DNA of 39,483 nt from the NCBI GenBank assembly GCA_003353945.1, contig PIVM01000037.1, positions 1-39,483 of the forward strand, given 5' to 3'. The stretch is from Gammaproteobacteria bacterium (GTDB taxonomy: Bacteria > Pseudomonadota > Gammaproteobacteria > Pseudomonadales > PIVM01). Under the pieces are notes generated by a model. The model ran no database searches, had not been told where the DNA came from, and saw only the letters and a program-made list of their open reading frames with translations. The position numbers and the translations under genes are program-made. Every line of letters begins with the position of its first letter. Positions within the stretch are counted from its first letter, which is position 1. Shown one piece after another: positions 29,377 to 38,618 of this stretch.

Positions 29377-31302
29377 TTAATTACTCAATTCGAGTAACAG
29401 TTTATTCAAGCGATGTACATAGGCTGCAGGGTCATCCAACTGACCTCCTTCAGCAAGATGCGCCTGATCAAACAAGACAGAAGTCAATTCCTGAAACCGA
29501 TCTTCATCCGCTTCTTTATCAAGCTTTTCAAGCAAGGGGTGAGTCGGATTAATTTCAAAGATCGGCTTTGATTCAGGCATCGCCTGCCCAGCCTGCTCCA
29601 TAATGCGTCGCATTTGAGCGCCCATATCGAACTCTCCCACAACCAAACAGGCTGGCGATTCAGTCAAACGCTGAGTAACACGCACTTCTTTGACTTTCTC
29701 ACCCAACACACCCGTGAGGCGCTCAACCAGGCTCTCATGCTCTTTAGCAAGCTCTTCCTGCTCTTTTTTCTCTTCTTCCGTATCCAGTTCACCCAAATCG
29801 AGCTGACCCTTACCGACATCCTGAAACGGCTTGCCTTTGAACTCAGTCAAATGGCTCATCATCCATTCATCGATACGGTCAGTAAATAACACGACCTCAA
29901 TACCTTTCTTCTGAAAAACTTCCAGATGCGGGCTATTTTTAGCAGTTGTATAATTTTCCGCCGCGACGTAATAGATCTTTTCCTGACCTTCTTTCATACG
30001 CTCAATGTATTGATCAAGTGACTGTTCTGACTTGTCATTGTCACTGTGCGTGGAACAGAAACGATAGAGCGCAGCAATTTTCTCCTTATTGGCAAAATCC
30101 TCTGCCGGACCTTCCTTTATCACCTGCCCAAAACTTTCCCAGAACTGAGCATATTTTTCCGGCTCGTTTTTCGCCATTTTGCCCAGCATATCCAATATGC
30201 GCTTGGTTAACGCGCTTTTCATGCTGTCAATGGCAGGATCTTTCTGCAGGATCTCCCGCGACACATTCAAGGACAAGTCATTGGAATCCACCACACCTTT
30301 GACAAAGCGCAGGTAGAGCGGCAAAAACTGCTCAGCATCATCCATAATATAGGTACGCTGCACATAAAGCTTCAAACCATGTGCAGCTTCCCTATTCCAC
30401 ATATCAAACGGCGCGCGTCCAGGGATGAATAACAAGCTGGTATATTCGAGTTTTCCTTCCACCCGGTTGTGGCTCAGCGCCAGGGGATCTTCAAAATCGT
30501 GAGAAACGTGTTTATAAAATTCGCTGTATTCTTCAGGCTTGATCTCGCTACGACTACGGCTCCACAGCGCAGTTGCTGCGTTTACGGTCTCGTCTTGCGG
30601 CTCTTCGGGCTCTTTTTCTTCTTCCCCTTCAGCCGGTTCAGCAGGTGGCATCGGTTCAGACTTCATCACCACCGGCATAGAAATGTGGTCGGAATATTTC
30701 TTTATAATACTGCGTAACCGCCAGCCATCGGCAAATTCACCGTTATCATCGCCAAGATGGAGAATAACGGTAGTACCTCGTCCAGCTTTATCAACGCTCT
30801 CAATTGTAAACTCTGATTCACCACCTGATGTCCAGTGTACACCTTCAGAAGCAGACAACCCTGCCCTTCTTGTCAGTACTTCAACCTCTTTTGCGACAAT
30901 AAAGGAAGAATAAAATCCTACCCCGAACTGACCGATTAGCTGAGAATCCTTTTGTTGATCACCTGTCAGGGTCTTTAGAAATTCAGCCGTACCCGATTTG
31001 GCAATCGTACCCAGATTCTCGATCACCTCATCATGGCTCATGCCAATACCATTATCGCTGATCGTGACGGTTTTGGCGTCTTGATCAAATTCGACCCGAA
31101 TTTTCAGCTCTGCGTCATTCTCATACAAGGAAGAATCAGACAGCGCCTCAAAACGCAGTTTGTCAGCTGCATCCGACGCATTGGAAATCAGCTCTCGTAA
31201 AAAGATCTCTTTATTGCTGTAAAGCGAATGAATCATCAGATGAAGCAGTTGTTTGGCTTCAGTTTGAAATCCCAGGGTCTGTTTTTCCGTCGCTGCGGTC
31301 AT
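29377..31302 (-). CDS. htpG: Molecular chaperone HtpG (Hsp90)
   Basis: A 641-residue bacterial Hsp90 from the ATG at 31302; a GTG two codons upstream (31308) is closer to the GGAG ribosome binding site and is an equally possible start. The N-terminal GHKL ATPase domain has the blocks [23 protein letters not shown] ([14 protein letters not shown]), DNGIGM and [11 protein letters not shown]. Middle and C-terminal dimerisation domains follow to a normal length. An acidic loop near residues 220-240 ([15 protein letters not shown]) is longer than in E. coli. Single-gene unit with its own terminator. Confidence 0.97.
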   Translation of the reverse strand: MTAATEKQTLGFQTEAKQLLHLMIHSLYSNKEIFLRELISNASDAADKLRFEALSDSSLYENDAELKIRVEFDQDAKTVTISDNGIGMSHDEVIENLGTIAKSGTAEFLKTLTGDQQKDSQLIGQFGVGFYSSFIVAKEVEVLTRRAGLSASEGVHWTSGGESEFTIESVDKAGRGTTVILHLGDDNGEFADGWRLRSIIKKYSDHISMPVVMKSEPMPPAEPAEGEEEKEPEEPQDETVNAATALWSRSRSEIKPEEYSEFYKHVSHDFEDPLALSHNRVEGKLEYTSLLFIPGRAPFDMWNREAAHGLKLYVQRTYIMDDAEQFLPLYLRFVKGVVDSNDLSLNVSREILQKDPAIDSMKSALTKRILDMLGKMAKNEPEKYAQFWESFGQVIKEGPAEDFANKEKIAALYRFCSTHSDNDKSEQSLDQYIERMKEGQEKIYYVAAENYTTAKNSPHLEVFQKKGIEVVLFTDRIDEWMMSHLTEFKGKPFQDVGKGQLDLGELDTEEEKKEQEELAKEHESLVERLTGVLGEKVKEVRVTQRLTESPACLVVGEFDMGAQMRRIMEQAGQAMPESKPIFEINPTHPLLEKLDKEADEDRFQELTSVLFDQAHLAEGGQLDDPAAYVHRLNKLLLELSN

Positions 31303-31631
31303 AATCACTCAATCTCCTGATTGTTTCTGTCGTTTGGTCAAGCCCGTTTTAGGCTAATCCAAAGAACCTTTGATATTCTTGCCTCGCATACTACGAGCTC
31401 TCATGGCAGGGAGCTCTTTATCACTCTCCCAATCACCAAACAGGCAATATGGGGCTCCCTGCGGATAATTCAAGAGCAGATGGATTCTCTCTTTATTTGA
31501 CCCTATATCCATTCTTAGATATCCAAATTGGGCGGATACCTTATAATCGGCGACTTTGGGCAGACAAACACACTATACTGAATCATAAACGCGCAGCTAA
31601 TTCTCAAAGCAACCTTCTCCCACTAGCCATT
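31303..31631. other. Divergent promoter region between htpG and fliK
   Basis: About 330 bp separating the minus-strand htpG start and the plus-strand fliK start. Both promoters must lie here. The fliK frame is open upstream to 31449, but that part lacks fliK-like character and a ribosome binding site. No sigma-32 or sigma-28 site was clear by eye. Confidence 0.4.
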
Positions 31632-33260
31632 ATGTCTATTGAGCTTCCACCCCCTTTACCACCCTCACTGCAATTGCAAGTCATTGAACAGCTGGGAGAG
31701 AAAAAACCCGTCTTGGCGGGCTTGGTGGGTCAGGTTATTAAGGCGACGGTCGTCAAATCTGAAAGCAAAATGCTCAATACCCTAATATCGACCGACAAAC
31801 AGACTGGAAAGAGCACGGCCACGAAAACCACTCCACAGCTTTCGGCTGCATCCTATGACCCAACAAAAAGCACGTTAAATAATCCGCAAAATGCGATCGT
31901 AAAACAGTCAACAGCTACACAATGGGCCATCCTGTTACGTGTGGGATCAAATCTGCTCAACGTTCAAAGTGACAAACCCCTACCACAAGGCAGTCAAGTA
32001 GAGCTCAAGGTTATCAATGCCCGGCAACTGGAAATCAATCTACCCAGTGAATCTAAAACCCAAACATCAGATAAAATTACCCTACAACACAATTTACGTG
32101 AAATACTTCCACGCCAGCAGCCCTATTCACAATTATTGAACCTGGTGCGAAAAATGCCGGCTCAGCAGATGCAGCAACTACCGCCACCTGTACAAGACGC
32201 TATCAAGCATCTGATCCAAGAATTACCTCACACTAAGCAATTACAATCAGCCAAGGAATTACAGCACGTACTACGAAACAGCGGCATCTTTACCGAAAAA
32301 CGTTTAGTTCGTGCGGCAACCGCTCTTAAGCCGGATCCCCTTGCCACAATCAAAACCTCATCACAAACCGGCAGGACGAACAATAATGAAAACTCAGGAC
32401 CTGCCAATTCAACAAAAGCACTACTGCATAAAATTCAGAACTTACTAGCCAATAATTCCAAACAAATAAACACAATCGAGCAAACGCCAACAACGGCGAA
32501 AAGCAACGTCCAAACACAATCAAACGCATCACAAATCAGAGAAATCGCTCAACAGGATTTTAAGTTGAACGTGGCAAAACTCGCGCATACACTGATTGAA
32601 CAACTCCCCAACTCAAGCAGCGTTTCAAATCCCTGGCAGTTGTTGCAGGCGGCGCCCTCCTCCTCAACAGACGATGTGGGGCAACAGCTCAAACGTTTGG
32701 CCAATCTGATTAAATCCAATAGCGCTCAAACGTCACAACCCACAAAAACCACAAGTGAAGAAACTAAGAACGCTGATATCCAGCAAACGCTGCAACGCGT
32801 TTTATTGCAACAGACGCTCGCCACTTTGTCCCGCACTCAATTGCACCAACTCAATAGTATGCCTGCTTCAGCGGAACCCAACGTTATCAACCATTGGGTG
32901 TTGGAGCTACCTGTTCTACACGGCGAACAAATCGACAGTTTTTTACTAGAAATTGAGGAAGAGGACAAAGAACAGGAAGATGCTGAACACAAGCTACGCC
33001 AATGGACAGTAATGCTGAGCTTTGATCTTGACGGACTCGGACCACTCTATGTTCAGTTAATCGTCGTCAACAACAATGTCTCCGCAAAAATCTGGGCTGA
33101 ACAAACCAACACACTGCAACGTGTCGAAGCTGAAATTAGCAATTTGCACAACTCTCTTTCAAAACTGGGCGTTACAGTAAAAACACTGGATTGCTTCAAA
33201 GGGAAACCTGCCAACCACAACACCCGACTGGAACAGCAATTGATCGACACTCACTCATGA
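31632..33260 (+). CDS. Flagellar hook-length control protein, FliK-like
   Basis: A 542-residue protein from the ATG at 31632 (MSIELPPPLPPSLQ). The middle is long, Gln/Asn/Thr/Ser-rich and low complexity, as in hook-length rulers. The C-terminal globular domain from about residue 400 has HWVLELPVLHGEQIDSFLLE and WTVMLSFDLDGLGPLYVQL, a FliK C-terminal (Flg_hook) pattern. FliK is exported through the flagellar type III apparatus and switches FlhB specificity when the hook is long enough. The next gene encodes a FlhB-C-terminal-like protein, which supports the call. No other flagellar gene is nearby. Confidence 0.8.
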   Translation: MSIELPPPLPPSLQLQVIEQLGEKKPVLAGLVGQVIKATVVKSESKMLNTLISTDKQTGKSTATKTTPQLSAASYDPTKSTLNNPQNAIVKQSTATQWAILLRVGSNLLNVQSDKPLPQGSQVELKVINARQLEINLPSESKTQTSDKITLQHNLREILPRQQPYSQLLNLVRKMPAQQMQQLPPPVQDAIKHLIQELPHTKQLQSAKELQHVLRNSGIFTEKRLVRAATALKPDPLATIKTSSQTGRTNNNENSGPANSTKALLHKIQNLLANNSKQINTIEQTPTTAKSNVQTQSNASQIREIAQQDFKLNVAKLAHTLIEQLPNSSSVSNPWQLLQAAPSSSTDDVGQQLKRLANLIKSNSAQTSQPTKTTSEETKNADIQQTLQRVLLQQTLATLSRTQLHQLNSMPASAEPNVINHWVLELPVLHGEQIDSFLLEIEEEDKEQEDAEHKLRQWTVMLSFDLDGLGPLYVQLIVVNNNVSAKIWAEQTNTLQRVEAEISNLHNSLSKLGVTVKTLDCFKGKPANHNTRLEQQLIDTHS

Positions 33261-33284
33261 CCCTTGGCTTATGACCACTGACTT

Positions 33285-33566
33285 ATGACCGACAAAGACG
33301 AACAAAACAAAGCCGTCGCACTCACATACGACGGTCAAAACGCCCCGACAGTCTCTGCCACTGGCAGCGGAGATATTGCTGAACAGATTCTGGCGATCGC
33401 AAAAGAATATGAAATCCCTATCTTTGAAAATCCTGAATTATTGCGTCTGTTGGCAACGTTAGATTTGGGTGACGAAATTCCTGAAACTCTCTACCTGTGT
33501 ATTGCGCAAATTATCGCTTTTGCCTATCGTATTCAGGGAAAATCTCCAGAGAATTGGGATGGCTAG
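33285..33566 (+). CDS. FlhB/EscU C-terminal domain-like protein
   Basis: A 93-residue soluble protein resembling only the cytoplasmic C-terminal part of FlhB/EscU. It includes the blocks AVALTYDGQNAPTV, EQILAIAKEYEIPIFENP and AQIIAFAYRI. The NPTH autocleavage motif and the membrane part of FlhB are absent; this is the stand-alone FhlB-like form. It is 24 bp downstream of the fliK-like gene and probably cotranscribed. Its role is likely in flagellar substrate switching, inferred from the family and the partner. Confidence 0.85.
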   Translation: MTDKDEQNKAVALTYDGQNAPTVSATGSGDIAEQILAIAKEYEIPIFENPELLRLLATLDLGDEIPETLYLCIAQIIAFAYRIQGKSPENWDG

Positions 33567-33983
33567 GCCGCAATACTTACCCATTACGTGTAACACCATT
33601 GCGTGCAAGAATATAAACTGTAGGTTACTTGATCAACCCATGATTCTCTCTTGTGCAAATTCGGGTGTTAGTTTACAGGATTATTTAGTTCGATAATGAT
33701 CGAGCAGCCGTGTTTTATCAAGACCTGCAAAGGCTGCAGCTACGCATATGTGCGCATAAATGCGCTCTCTTTTTTCTGGGTCCCCGCGTTCGAGGGTGTC
33801 GCTAAAGTTAAAAATCTCGCTATCATCTCAAAAGCAATCTCGATCTGTGGCGCACGAGTTTCAGATGCTTGCGATTTTGAATCCGTGTCATCTCTTCAAC
33901 ACTGACTATATATGGCTATGTTTGCATTAACTGTTGGCACTGGTATTATGTCCAGCATATCAACCAGTTAATGGACTACCATT

Positions 33984-34230
33984 ATGCTACGAAAAGACTT
34001 CAATAAATTCCTCTCCCAAGCAGAATCACTCACACATACGCAAAGACAACGATTGCTGCATGAAGTTAAAGAAAATACCATCAGTAAGAGTGTCGATCTT
34101 ATCGAATCTCACTTTGAAGATGTCAAAAGTTGTCCACATTGCCGAAGTGCTGTGTTCTCGCGCTGGGGAAAATCAAACAAACTTCAACGGTATCGATGTA
34201 ATGACTGCAAAGCGACCTTTAGACTTGGCA
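33984..34230 (+). pseudogene. IS1595-type transposase N-terminal fragment
   Basis: The plus-strand frame starts MLRKDFNKFLSQAESLTHTQ and has a zinc ribbon, CPHC then CNDCKATF, the N-terminal pattern of IS1595-family transposases. It loses similarity right after the ribbon, near 34228, where a sequence of opposite orientation begins. The DDE core is missing. It belongs to a different subgroup from the fragment at 2017-2220. Confidence 0.65.
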
Positions 34231-34487
34231 TAACGTCCTTCGAATTCACTCCAATCCAGTTCATCCAACAACGGAGCAATTGAAAGCGGTTCGGTTTGCC
34301 CGACTTCTTCCAGATAGCGATCCAGGCGTGTCATGCAAGGTAGAGTTGATGGCGATCGGGGGCTTTAAATATTCGCCCAGATACTCCAATGTTTAGCTTT
34401 TCTTGATTACAAGCTACCAGGACTTCTCCCAGCAAATCAAACTGGCTACTTCGATCAATGTGGACTGTTTTTCTCTGCATTTTGCTT
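34231..34487 (-). pseudogene. Transposase-like N-terminal remnant, unassigned family
   Basis: Reading the minus strand from the right terminal repeat, a frame begins MTTSKMQRKTVHIDRSSQ and stops after 54 codons. A second frame begins at about 34334 with MTRLDRYLEEVGQTEPL and contains LLDELDWSEFEGRYA, a pattern seen at the N-terminus of several DDE transposases. It breaks at the junction with the IS1595 fragment. Interpreted as the original transposase of this element; the family is not certain. Confidence 0.4.
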
Positions 34488-34549
34488 GTCGTCATTGCGT
34501 GAGAATCTATTTTCTCATCCTATGGACTCTTTTGCGACACCCTCGTTCG

Positions 34550-34968
34550 CGAGGATGACGTGAGTGCTCAATTTACTTTGGAGGCAAGGCAACTTTGCGC
34601 ACTGACATGCCGTTTATTTCATAATTACCCAAAATGCAGATTGGTCTTATCTATTGATACCAATAATCGTTTGATTACCACAATCATCGTGTTTTAAATG
34701 GCTGCTTCAGTTTCAATTTTACACCGCGTGTAAAAAACCAGGAACGTCCGTAAAGGGTGATTTACTGGTATTGCTGACCGGGAAGGTCAGCTATCAGGCA
34801 GCGTCCGAGAAAAGGTGAAACTGCTGGCCTTGCTTTTTCATCTTCTCCAATGATCTGTTAATCAAGATGTTTGCCAGCAATATATGTGAATTCGCAATCA
34901 GGCTTATCGGTCTGTGTTTCTGGTCAGTACGAAATTGATTTAATGAGCTAGCCGAAGGCCGCACATAG
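34550..34968. other. Non-coding region downstream of the IS scar
   Basis: Between the scar and the LLM gene stop. A minus-strand open stretch at about 34794-34968 ends in KMKKQGQQFHLFSDAA and may be a decayed fragment, but it continues as an out-of-frame shadow into the LLM gene. A short inverted repeat (CTGACC/GGTCAG) is at about 34774-34790. Nothing is secure. Confidence 0.35.
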
Positions 34969-35997
34969 TCAACATATTTCTCTAAGTTCAGCAATAGCTT
35001 TTGCTGCAGCTTCATCATGTGCCGGATTTTCTGGTAGTGGAAAATTGATAATCGCCGATAAATGACCGTAGTGAGCCTGCAAAACTGCTGCAATCTGTTT
35101 GTAAGTACCGACGGGCACAAACTGAGTCAGCATATCGTCATCAACGATAAGCTTCATATCTTGCCAACGTCCCTCGCGAGTCAATTGTAACAGATGCTCT
35201 CCCTTTTCCTGCCAGCCAAACAGCTCCAGGCTGGGCCAATAGGCGGGCGTTGAGTATAGAAATCCAAGCAAATTGCGTTGCTTCTCCCGTTCAACGGCAA
35301 CCATTTCTTCATCAACACCTGTCGCCAATAAAGATCCTAGCAGCAACTTTATTTCTTGTAATTGCCGTTCCGCTTTTATTACTCCCTTATTGATACGAGG
35401 AAACGTCACCTCCTCAATATAACGTGGAGGTGTATTGGTTGGATGAGTAATCAAACCGTCAGACACTTCGCCCGCCAATTGAGTCATCAAGGGCCCAACC
35501 GCTCCCAGGTAAATGGGAATATCGGGATGTTCAATTGGACCTGGGTTAAAAAAGGGCTGCAAGCGCGTAAACTCATAATGCGCACTGCGAAAATCCAAAG
35601 AACCACCCTGTTGAAAACAATTAAAAATCGCTCTTAAGGATTGAATATAATCCCGCATGCGGGGAGCCGGCGCACTCCAGGAGGTGCTGTAACGTTTTTC
35701 AATATTCCCTTTAACTTGTGTACCAAGGCCCAACTCAAATCGGCCGCCTGACATCTGCTGCAAGTCCCACGCAGTAATGGCAACATTCATGGGACTGCGG
35801 GGAAACGCCACCAATACGGCTGTGCCCACACGCAATGCTTTTGTCGCATTTAATGCGATAGCTGACAGAATAAAACCGTCATGGACAGCGTCCGGCACAT
35901 GCAAACCGTCATAACCCATTGCTTCGGCTCGACGGGCATGAGCAGCAATTTCTGCCGGTGACATATCTTGTGGCGTACTGGCATACACTTCAAACAT
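34969..35997 (-). CDS. LLM-class (luciferase-like) oxidoreductase, TIGR03617-like
   Basis: A 342-residue protein with the luciferase-like TIM-barrel layout: ARRAEAMGYDGLHVPDAVHD near the start, LRVGTAVLVAFPRSPMN, DLQQMSGGRFELGLGTQV, and IPIYLGAVGPLMTQLAGEVSDGL-type block in the middle. The pattern matches the TIGR03617 group usually annotated as F420-dependent. Whether this organism makes F420 cannot be told here; FMN is an alternative cofactor. Its start overlaps the end of the crotonase gene by 8 bases, so both are one operon. Confidence 0.82.
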   Translation of the reverse strand: MFEVYASTPQDMSPAEIAAHARRAEAMGYDGLHVPDAVHDGFILSAIALNATKALRVGTAVLVAFPRSPMNVAITAWDLQQMSGGRFELGLGTQVKGNIEKRYSTSWSAPAPRMRDYIQSLRAIFNCFQQGGSLDFRSAHYEFTRLQPFFNPGPIEHPDIPIYLGAVGPLMTQLAGEVSDGLITHPTNTPPRYIEEVTFPRINKGVIKAERQLQEIKLLLGSLLATGVDEEMVAVEREKQRNLLGFLYSTPAYWPSLELFGWQEKGEHLLQLTREGRWQDMKLIVDDDMLTQFVPVGTYKQIAAVLQAHYGHLSAIINFPLPENPAHDEAAAKAIAELREIC

Positions 35998-36796
35998 CGT
36001 TAATTCTCACTTTTTTTTGTTCGCGATCTTTTTCTTCACGACCCTGCTGAATAACATTGTCTTTTCGCATAGCAATCATTGCTGCAGAAGCTGCTTTGGC
36101 GGATTCTATTCCCTTTGCTGCTTCGTAACGCAGCGCCTCGTCAAGGGGCATGTTGTAGCCAGCTTCGATTAAGTCTTTATATTGTTTCAATACGGTAGGC
36201 ACACAATTTGATATGGACTCGGCCAGTTCCAGGCAACTGAGAATCAATTGTTCAGCACTGACAACACGATTAACCAAGCCCCATTCACAAGCAGTTTTCG
36301 CGTCAATGCGGTTACCCGTAAAAGCCAGCTCCTTGGCCCGATTGATGCCAATTAACCTGGGAAGACGCTGGCTTAATCCCCAGCCAGGAAGAATCCCTAT
36401 CCTTGCGTGCGTATCGGCAAAGCTCGCCTGCTCTGAGGCAATAATAAAATCACAGGCCAGAGCCAATTCAAAACCTCCGGTAATGGCGTGGCCGTTTACG
36501 GCAGCAATAATGGGTCGGTCAAAATTAACCATAACCTGAGCCATCCGGTTTTCCGCAGCGTCTGCTGCATTCGCATCCTCGCCACTGGACAATTCTTTCA
36601 GATCAAACCCCGCACAAAATGCCGTGCCCTTACCAGTGATAATCACAGAGGATATCGATTTATCCTGTTTTAGAGCATCGAAGGCTGCAACAAATTCACT
36701 GCGCAATGCCTTTGACAGTGCATTCATTTGTTCAGGGCGATTCAGCGTTAAAATGGCACAACCAGCTTGCTTTTCAAGCAGAATATTCGTACCCAT
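35990..36796 (-). CDS. Enoyl-CoA hydratase/isomerase family (crotonase) protein
   Basis: A 268-residue crotonase-fold protein. The oxyanion-hole block FCAGFDLKEL and the core GHAITGGFELALACDF are present; the latter supplies the first catalytic Glu. The second Glu of classical hydratases (PE-x-x-LG-x-x-PG) is replaced: the segment reads FADTHARIGILPGWGLSQRL, with Arg at that place. The enzyme may be an isomerase, hydrolase or other crotonase type acting on an acyl-CoA rather than a standard hydratase. It is the first gene of an operon with the LLM oxidoreductase and is divergent from the SDR gene. Confidence 0.85.
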   Translation of the reverse strand: MGTNILLEKQAGCAILTLNRPEQMNALSKALRSEFVAAFDALKQDKSISSVIITGKGTAFCAGFDLKELSSGEDANAADAAENRMAQVMVNFDRPIIAAVNGHAITGGFELALACDFIIASEQASFADTHARIGILPGWGLSQRLPRLIGINRAKELAFTGNRIDAKTACEWGLVNRVVSAEQLILSCLELAESISNCVPTVLKQYKDLIEAGYNMPLDEALRYEAAKGIESAKAASAAMIAMRKDNVIQQGREEKDREQKKVRINDV

Positions 36797-36924
36797 TGAG
36801 TATCTCCGACAATCTAATCCCCCACTTTAGCCAAGCATTGATGGCAATGCAACCAGCTGGTTACACGCTATTGAAACTGATTTATACTGCCACGCAGCTT
36901 TCAAGCAGAATGTTGGGTGAACTT

Positions 36925-37770
36925 ATGAAATCAAACATTGCCTTTGTAACTGGTGCCAGCCGTGGCATAGGCAAACAAACGGCCATTGCTCTTGCAAAAA
37001 AAGGTTTCGATGTAGTAATTACCGCCAGAACAATGGAAGAAGGCGAGGCACATGAACATGGCACCGATCATTCAGATATCGGGGCACTACCCGGCAGTTT
37101 GCAGACAACTGCAAAAACAATCGAAGCACTGGGTCGTCGCGCCCTACCGCTCAGGCTTGATTTGCTCGATCCCCAATCGATCAATTCTGCTGTTGATCAG
37201 GCTATCGCAGAATGGAATCATATTGACTTACTGGTCAATAACGGAATTTACCAAGGTCCAGGCGTAATGAAACGCGTGATGGAACTTGATCAGCAAATGA
37301 TGCAGAATATTTTCCAGGGAAACGTATTCTCACAACTGTTATTAGTGCAGCGCTGTTTGCCAACAATGCTGGAACGCAACAGAGGATTTATCATCAATGT
37401 AGTGTCACAATCAGGCATGATAGATCCATCCGCCCCGGTCGGCGAAGGAGGCTGGGGTTTTGCTTACAGCGCATCAAAAGCTGCTCTTTTGCGAATGAGC
37501 GGCATATTGATCGCAGAACACAAAGACACAAACGTGCAGTTTTTTAATGTTGAACCAGGCCTAATCATAACCGAAAGCCTTAAGGCGCAAGGATTAGCAG
37601 AGGTTTTTTCTCAACGCTACGGCGGTGCGCCGCCCACAGTCCCAGCAGCCGTCATTGCCTGGTTAGCCAGCGTTCCTGAATCTGAAAAATATCAAGGGGA
37701 AACGATTTATGCACAACGTGAATGCCTCAAACGTAATTTAGTACCAAACTGGCAACCCGGAAATTCATAG
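36925..37770 (+). CDS. SDR-family short-chain dehydrogenase/reductase
   Basis: A 281-residue Rossmann-fold oxidoreductase from the ATG at 36925 (MKSNIAFVTGASRGIGKQ), preceded by GGGTGA; longer in-frame extensions to 36706 overlap the divergent gene and are not SDR-like. The NAD(P) motif TGASRGIG is at residues 9-16. The catalytic set is NVVSQSG (Ser) and YSASK (Tyr, Lys). LLVNNGIYQGPG is the NNAG-equivalent block, with Gly-Ile in place of Ala-Gly. It is divergent from the crotonase/LLM operon, suggesting shared regulation from the 128-bp gap and a common oxidation pathway. Confidence 0.88.
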   Translation: MKSNIAFVTGASRGIGKQTAIALAKKGFDVVITARTMEEGEAHEHGTDHSDIGALPGSLQTTAKTIEALGRRALPLRLDLLDPQSINSAVDQAIAEWNHIDLLVNNGIYQGPGVMKRVMELDQQMMQNIFQGNVFSQLLLVQRCLPTMLERNRGFIINVVSQSGMIDPSAPVGEGGWGFAYSASKAALLRMSGILIAEHKDTNVQFFNVEPGLIITESLKAQGLAEVFSQRYGGAPPTVPAAVIAWLASVPESEKYQGETIYAQRECLKRNLVPNWQPGNS

Positions 37771-38127
37771 AATGGAAAACACTAATGTTAGGGGCGTGGA
37801 AATAATAGTTTGTCCAATTTACAAAATGTTCCAGCCCCAAGCTAGGAATATAAATGCATCTACGTAAAAATTTGTTGGTCGTCCAAATTATTGGTCAAAA
37901 AACGGGGAGGCTTATCCGTTATTAGCTTTTTTCAAGCGCAAGGAATTGTTCCGCACCTTGAGGTTTTGGAATTGGATAGCTTTTATGCGTTATTTAATTG
38001 AATAGGGTTAGAAACTACCGGGGGGGGCAACATAGAGTTTATTTCGGCTGCTCTGGTCATCTTTTTCAAGGTTCACAAAGTTCAATTGTGCTGGAAGGAG
38101 TTCGAGTTTCTTTTCAAGTAATCTTTA
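37771..38127. other. Intergenic region after the SDR gene
   Basis: About 360 bp, AT-rich. An imperfect inverted repeat with one bulged base (GGGGCGTGGAA and TTCCAGCCCC, 37791-37838) follows the SDR stop; it lacks a T tract. A run of eight G is at 38021-38028. I see no gene and no attC consensus. Confidence 0.4.
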
Positions 38128-38616
38128 TTAGGGCGTTTTTTCTGCCAATCGCTTAGATGCAGCTTTGGCTTCAGAGAGAAGATCTTCCCAGCTATCAGGT
38201 GGATGTCCATCGATCAGCATTTTCTCAAACACGCGATAGGCATCGGCTTTGCTGTTGTAGACGCGTTTGTTATTCTCATCATTCACCCACGCATACACAA
38301 TAATTTTGGATTCTGAGTGAAACCGGAAAAACAATCGATACTGCTGGAAAAACTTTGCCCGGAACCAGTGTTTGTGCTGTTCCCCAAGGGTTGTGCCCTG
38401 GCGGTATTCAGTCAGTGTGGGATCCTGAGGGATAACTTTGAAGGCTAGCTTTAAGATTGCGGCTAATCGTTTAGTGGCATTCTTTTTGGTGTAGTTGACA
38501 GGGTCTTTCTTTCGGAGTTTCTTAACCTGTGATTCAAGGTCATCAATTTGATCGACAAACAACGGATGCGCAAAGATACTCCATCCATTGATTACCAGCG
38601 GGGTAGATTTAACCAA
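38128..38616 (-). CDS. yhaV: Type II toxin YhaV
   Basis: A 162-residue RelE-superfamily ribonuclease toxin. It has the typical YhaV start LVINGWSIFAHPLFVDQ, the block QHKHWFRAKFFQQYRLFFRF, and KIIVYAWVNDENNKR near the C-terminus. YhaV cleaves mRNA and is neutralised by PrlF. Only 2 bases separate its ATG from the antitoxin stop, so translation is coupled. Full length, with no sign of decay. Confidence 0.92.
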   Translation of the reverse strand: MVKSTPLVINGWSIFAHPLFVDQIDDLESQVKKLRKKDPVNYTKKNATKRLAAILKLAFKVIPQDPTLTEYRQGTTLGEQHKHWFRAKFFQQYRLFFRFHSESKIIVYAWVNDENNKRVYNSKADAYRVFEKMLIDGHPPDSWEDLLSEAKAASKRLAEKTP

Positions 38617-38618
38617 GC

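Larger units (their letters stand above)
33787..34549. mobile_element. 751-bp insertion-sequence scar with 6-bp target duplication
   Basis: The ends at 33793-33807 and 34529-34543 are inverted copies of AGGGTGTCGCWAAAG (14 of 15 match). They are flanked on both sides by the direct repeat CGTTCG (33787-33792 and 34544-34549). Removing the element and one repeat restores a palindrome, CCCCGCGTTCGCGAGG, the kind of short hairpin repeat common between genes. Inside are a plus-strand IS1595-type transposase N-terminus and a minus-strand start of a second transposase-like frame, so the element is a deleted or nested remnant, not autonomous. Confidence 0.65.

Noticed and set aside
33696..33905. 69-codon plus-strand frame
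   Set aside because: It crosses the target duplication and left end of the IS scar, so it is an accidental frame.
34794..35120. Minus-strand frame overlapping the end of the LLM gene
   Set aside because: Its first half is out of frame inside the LLM gene; the tail may be decayed mobile DNA but gives no recognisable domain.
37771..38127. Integron attC site next to the TA operon
   Set aside because: GTTAGGG and GCGTTATT motifs look suggestive, but there is no matching RYYYAAC/GTTRRRY pair with the right fold.
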